The notes beneath the pieces are model-generated. The model was not told the DNA's origin. It saw nothing but the letters and a program-made list of their open reading frames with translations, and made no database searches. Below, piece after piece: positions 4,866-6,340 of a DNA stretch of 6,340 bases (the stretch's first letter is position 1; the number at the start of each line of letters is the position of its first letter). The DNA comes from Phycisphaerales bacterium (lineage in GTDB: Bacteria > Planctomycetota > Phycisphaerae > Phycisphaerales > SM1A02), in assembly GCA_018882625.1 (NCBI GenBank), contig VERO01000145.1, forward strand, positions 1 to 6,340, in the 5' to 3' direction. The position numbers and the translations under genes are program-made.

Positions 4866-5306
4866 TCACGCCGCCGATGCGTGCAGCCTGATGCCGACCG
4901 CGCGCGCGATGCGCATGATCGTCTCGAGGCGCGGGCGCGATGCCGGCCGCAGCTCGCGGGCCAGCTTCTCGCGGCCGATGCCGCAGCGCCTGGCCACCTC
5001 GGCCACGCCCTTCGCGCGCGTCACCTCGCCAAGCGCACGCACGAGCACCGCCGGCTCGCCGGTCTCGAGCGCGGCGTCCACGAACTGCACCACGGCCTTG
5101 TCGGTGCGCAGGTACCGCGTCGCGTCGAACACGGTGAGCGCCGCATCGGCGCGGGCCTTCGGTGCGGGCGGGGCCTTCGTCGCGGGCATGGGCTTCGTCG
5201 CGCGCACAGCCTTCTTCATGCGCACAGCCTTCTGTGCAGCCGCGGGCACGGGCTTCCGCCGCGAGCGAACCTTCGAACGGGCCGTGGATCGATTCCTGCT
5301 GGTCAT
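4866..5306 (-). CDS. HigA/HI1420-like addiction-module antitoxin with a histone-H1-like basic tail; toxin absent
   Basis: This is 146 aa, against about 100 aa for the family (the HI1420-type 'addiction module antidote', TIGR02684-like). The conserved core is at residues 57-144: LTVFDATRYLRTDKAVVQFVDAAL is the family's opening, then GEPAVLVRALGEVTRAKG, the Cro/C1-type helix-turn-helix VAEVARRCGIGREKLARELR (101-120), and LETIMRIARAVGIRLHA. In front is a tail of about 55 residues with 17 Lys/Arg and no acidic residue in the first 53, including hexapeptide repeats. The ATG at 5306 has a weak AGGGG 9 nt upstream. In this family the RelE/HigB-like toxin is encoded immediately upstream; here the 159 bp upstream lead straight to a divergent kinase gene and hold no toxin. 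The stop faces the abiEii pseudogene, 29 bp away. Confidence 0.86.
   Translation of the reverse strand: MTSRNRSTARSKVRSRRKPVPAAAQKAVRMKKAVRATKPMPATKAPPAPKARADAALTVFDATRYLRTDKAVVQFVDAALETGEPAVLVRALGEVTRAKGVAEVARRCGIGREKLARELRPASRPRLETIMRIARAVGIRLHASAA
5173..5241. repeat. Degenerate 18-bp tandem repeats coding the basic tail
   Basis: Three 18-bp units (5173-5190, 5191-5208, 5209-5226) and a shortened fourth (5227-5241) each begin GCCTTC or GGCTTC. On the minus strand they encode the hexapeptide series KAVRMK, KAVRAT, KPMPAT, KAPPAP (residues 26-49). The tail therefore appears to have grown by in-frame duplication, much like the alanine/lysine/proline repeats of bacterial histone-H1-like proteins. 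Confidence 0.65.
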
Positions 5307-5465
5307 GGCTGGTTGCCCCTGTGCTGCCTGATGGCGTTCTCGACTCGGCGAGCGGTGTCGATGTCCCGCCGCTGCGATTGCTCTTAACCCGGACTGCTCA
5401 CACGGTAGCACAGAGCTCCGCAACCCCGTGTCGTAATCTCGGCGCGGCCTGGTCGATGATGTGAG
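5307..5465. promoter_or_regulatory. Divergent intergenic region between antitoxin and kinase genes
   Basis: These 159 bp must hold promoters for both flanking genes. Toward the kinase, TAATCT (5434-5439) is a fair -10 box, but I find no good -35 box at the right distance. A perfect 6-bp inverted repeat, ACACGG (5400-5405) and CCGTGT (5426-5431), lies just upstream of it and could be an operator. No convincing promoter is visible for the antitoxin gene, and no coding remnant of a toxin is seen in any frame. Confidence 0.35.
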
Positions 5466-6340
5466 ATGACCGGGCGATCGACCTCCGCGCCCGCGCCCGT
5501 CCCGCCCATGCCCCTCTACCGCGCCTACGGACTGACGATCGACAGCGCCATGGAGCTGCCTGAGCTCGTGGCGGTGGTGGGTGATGGTGCCCCCGCCCCG
5601 GACCTCACGATCCGCCATGGCGCCGTCCCCGACGGCGGCCTGCCCGGCGGCCAGCAGCTCGGCCCGTTCCTGTGGGCGGACCCCGCGAACGTCTGGCTCC
5701 ACATCCCCAACATCGCGAAGTTCCTCGTCACGGGCGGCCACACCATCACCGTCGAGCCCGCGCCCGGCATCGACGACGACAGCGTGCGCGTCTTCCTGCT
5801 CGGCTCGGGCCTCGGCGCCGCCCTCTTTCAGCGCGGCTTCCTGGTGCTGCACGGCAACGCGGTGCAGGTCGGCGACGCCTGCATGTGCGCGCTGGGCTAC
5901 TCCGGCGCGGGCAAGAGCACGCTCGCGGCCGGCTTCTGGCGCCGCGGCTACCCGATCCTGGCCGACGACGTCATCGCCGTCGACCACGACTGCCGCGCGC
6001 TCCCGGGCTTCCCCCGCATCAAGCTGTGGCAGGATTCGGCCGAGCACCTGCACGTCGACACCGCCCCGCTGCGCCGCGTGCGCCCCGCCACCCACAAGTT
6101 CAACCTCCCCGTGGCCGCGCCCGCGGACACTCCGCTGCCCATCCGCTGGATCTACATCCTCGATTCGCACAACGAGCCGGATCTTCGCCTCGAGCCCATC
6201 ACGGGCCTGGCCCGCTTCGCCCCCCTGCACAACAACACCTACCGCGTGCGGTTCCTCGACGGCATGGCGCTGAAGGCAGACCACCTCAAGCTCTGCGGGC
6301 AGCTCGCGGGCCGCGTGCGGCTCGTGAAGGTGACTCGCCC
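5466..6340 (+). CDS. HPr-kinase/phosphorylase-like P-loop serine kinase (C-terminus outside window)
   Basis: The frame is open from ATG 5466 to the right edge (291 codons). After a short Ala/Pro-rich lead come MPLYRAYGLTIDSAMELPEL and DLTIRHGAV, a beta-rich N-terminal domain (VWLHIPNIAKFLVTGG, ITVEPAPG), then LHGNAVQVGD, the Walker A motif GYSGAGKST (144-152), the acidic pair ADDV (166-169), and PGFPRIKLW and PLRRVRP. This is the layout of HPr-kinase-like proteins that are distinct from true HprK and recur in lasso-peptide and other RiPP clusters, where some phosphorylate the precursor peptide's C-terminal serine. The HprK-specific regulatory N-domain is not recognisable. An in-frame ATG at 5508 (MPLYRAYG) is the alternative start and matches the usual family N-terminus; neither has a clear Shine-Dalgarno. 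No precursor, cyclase or protease gene is in view, so the substrate is unknown. Confidence 0.87.
   Translation, partial: MTGRSTSAPAPVPPMPLYRAYGLTIDSAMELPELVAVVGDGAPAPDLTIRHGAVPDGGLPGGQQLGPFLWADPANVWLHIPNIAKFLVTGGHTITVEPAPGIDDDSVRVFLLGSGLGAALFQRGFLVLHGNAVQVGDACMCALGYSGAGKSTLAAGFWRRGYPILADDVIAVDHDCRALPGFPRIKLWQDSAEHLHVDTAPLRRVRPATHKFNLPVAAPADTPLPIRWIYILDSHNEPDLRLEPITGLARFAPLHNNTYRVRFLDGMALKADHLKLCGQLAGRVRLVKVTR

Noticed and set aside
721..5465. Integron cassette array
   Set aside because: Genes alternate in direction, promoters are gene-specific and no attC-like sites with the usual core sequences are seen.
5307..6284. A long minus-strand frame extending the antitoxin to 472 aa across the kinase gene
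   Set aside because: It is the antisense shadow of the kinase gene in GC-rich DNA; the antitoxin family core and tail are complete from 5306.

Overview
The window is GC-rich bacterial chromosomal DNA with dense, short-spaced genes on both strands. Three start codons lie at or within about 15 nt of promoter-like or operator-like sequence and have no Shine-Dalgarno, which suggests (near-)leaderless transcripts. No gene fixes the phylum; I would only say a high-GC bacterium. There are no rRNAs, tRNAs, transposases or CRISPR arrays.

Layout, left to right. (1) 1-720, minus: the N-terminal 240 residues of an AAA+ ATPase of the AAA_14/DUF4143 family, running off the left edge. (2) 736-839: 23-bp tandem repeats, each with a small palindrome, forming the ATPase promoter region. 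(3) 831-965, minus: a 44-residue ribbon-helix-helix protein with its own promoter and no toxin partner; its stop codon lies inside the last repeat. (4) 1029-2596, minus: a complete AbiE pair, antitoxin/repressor AbiEi (219 aa) and nucleotidyltransferase toxin AbiEii (303 aa, GTG start), overlapping by 4 nt. (5) 2869-3324, plus: a 151-aa excisionase-type helix-turn-helix protein of the kind usually paired with a PIN toxin, without that partner. (6) 3396-4836, plus: a second AbiE pair. Its AbiEi is intact (205 aa), but its AbiEii is a pseudogene: comparison with the first copy places an apparent 94-nt deletion that shifts the frame and removes a catalytic motif. (7) 4866-5306, minus: a HigA/HI1420-like antitoxin with a lysine/arginine/alanine/proline-rich tail, again without a toxin. 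(8) 5466-right edge, plus: an HPr-kinase-like P-loop kinase of the type found in RiPP (lasso-peptide) and similar clusters, cut by the window end.

Read together, this is a toxin-antitoxin/defence accumulation site. Two paralogous AbiE modules point away from each other around a regulator gene, and each has a palindromic operator directly in front of its abiEi start codon. Of the toxin genes one would expect, only one (AbiEii of the first pair) looks functional, while five DNA-binding antitoxin-like proteins are intact. The kinase at the right probably begins an unrelated gene group.
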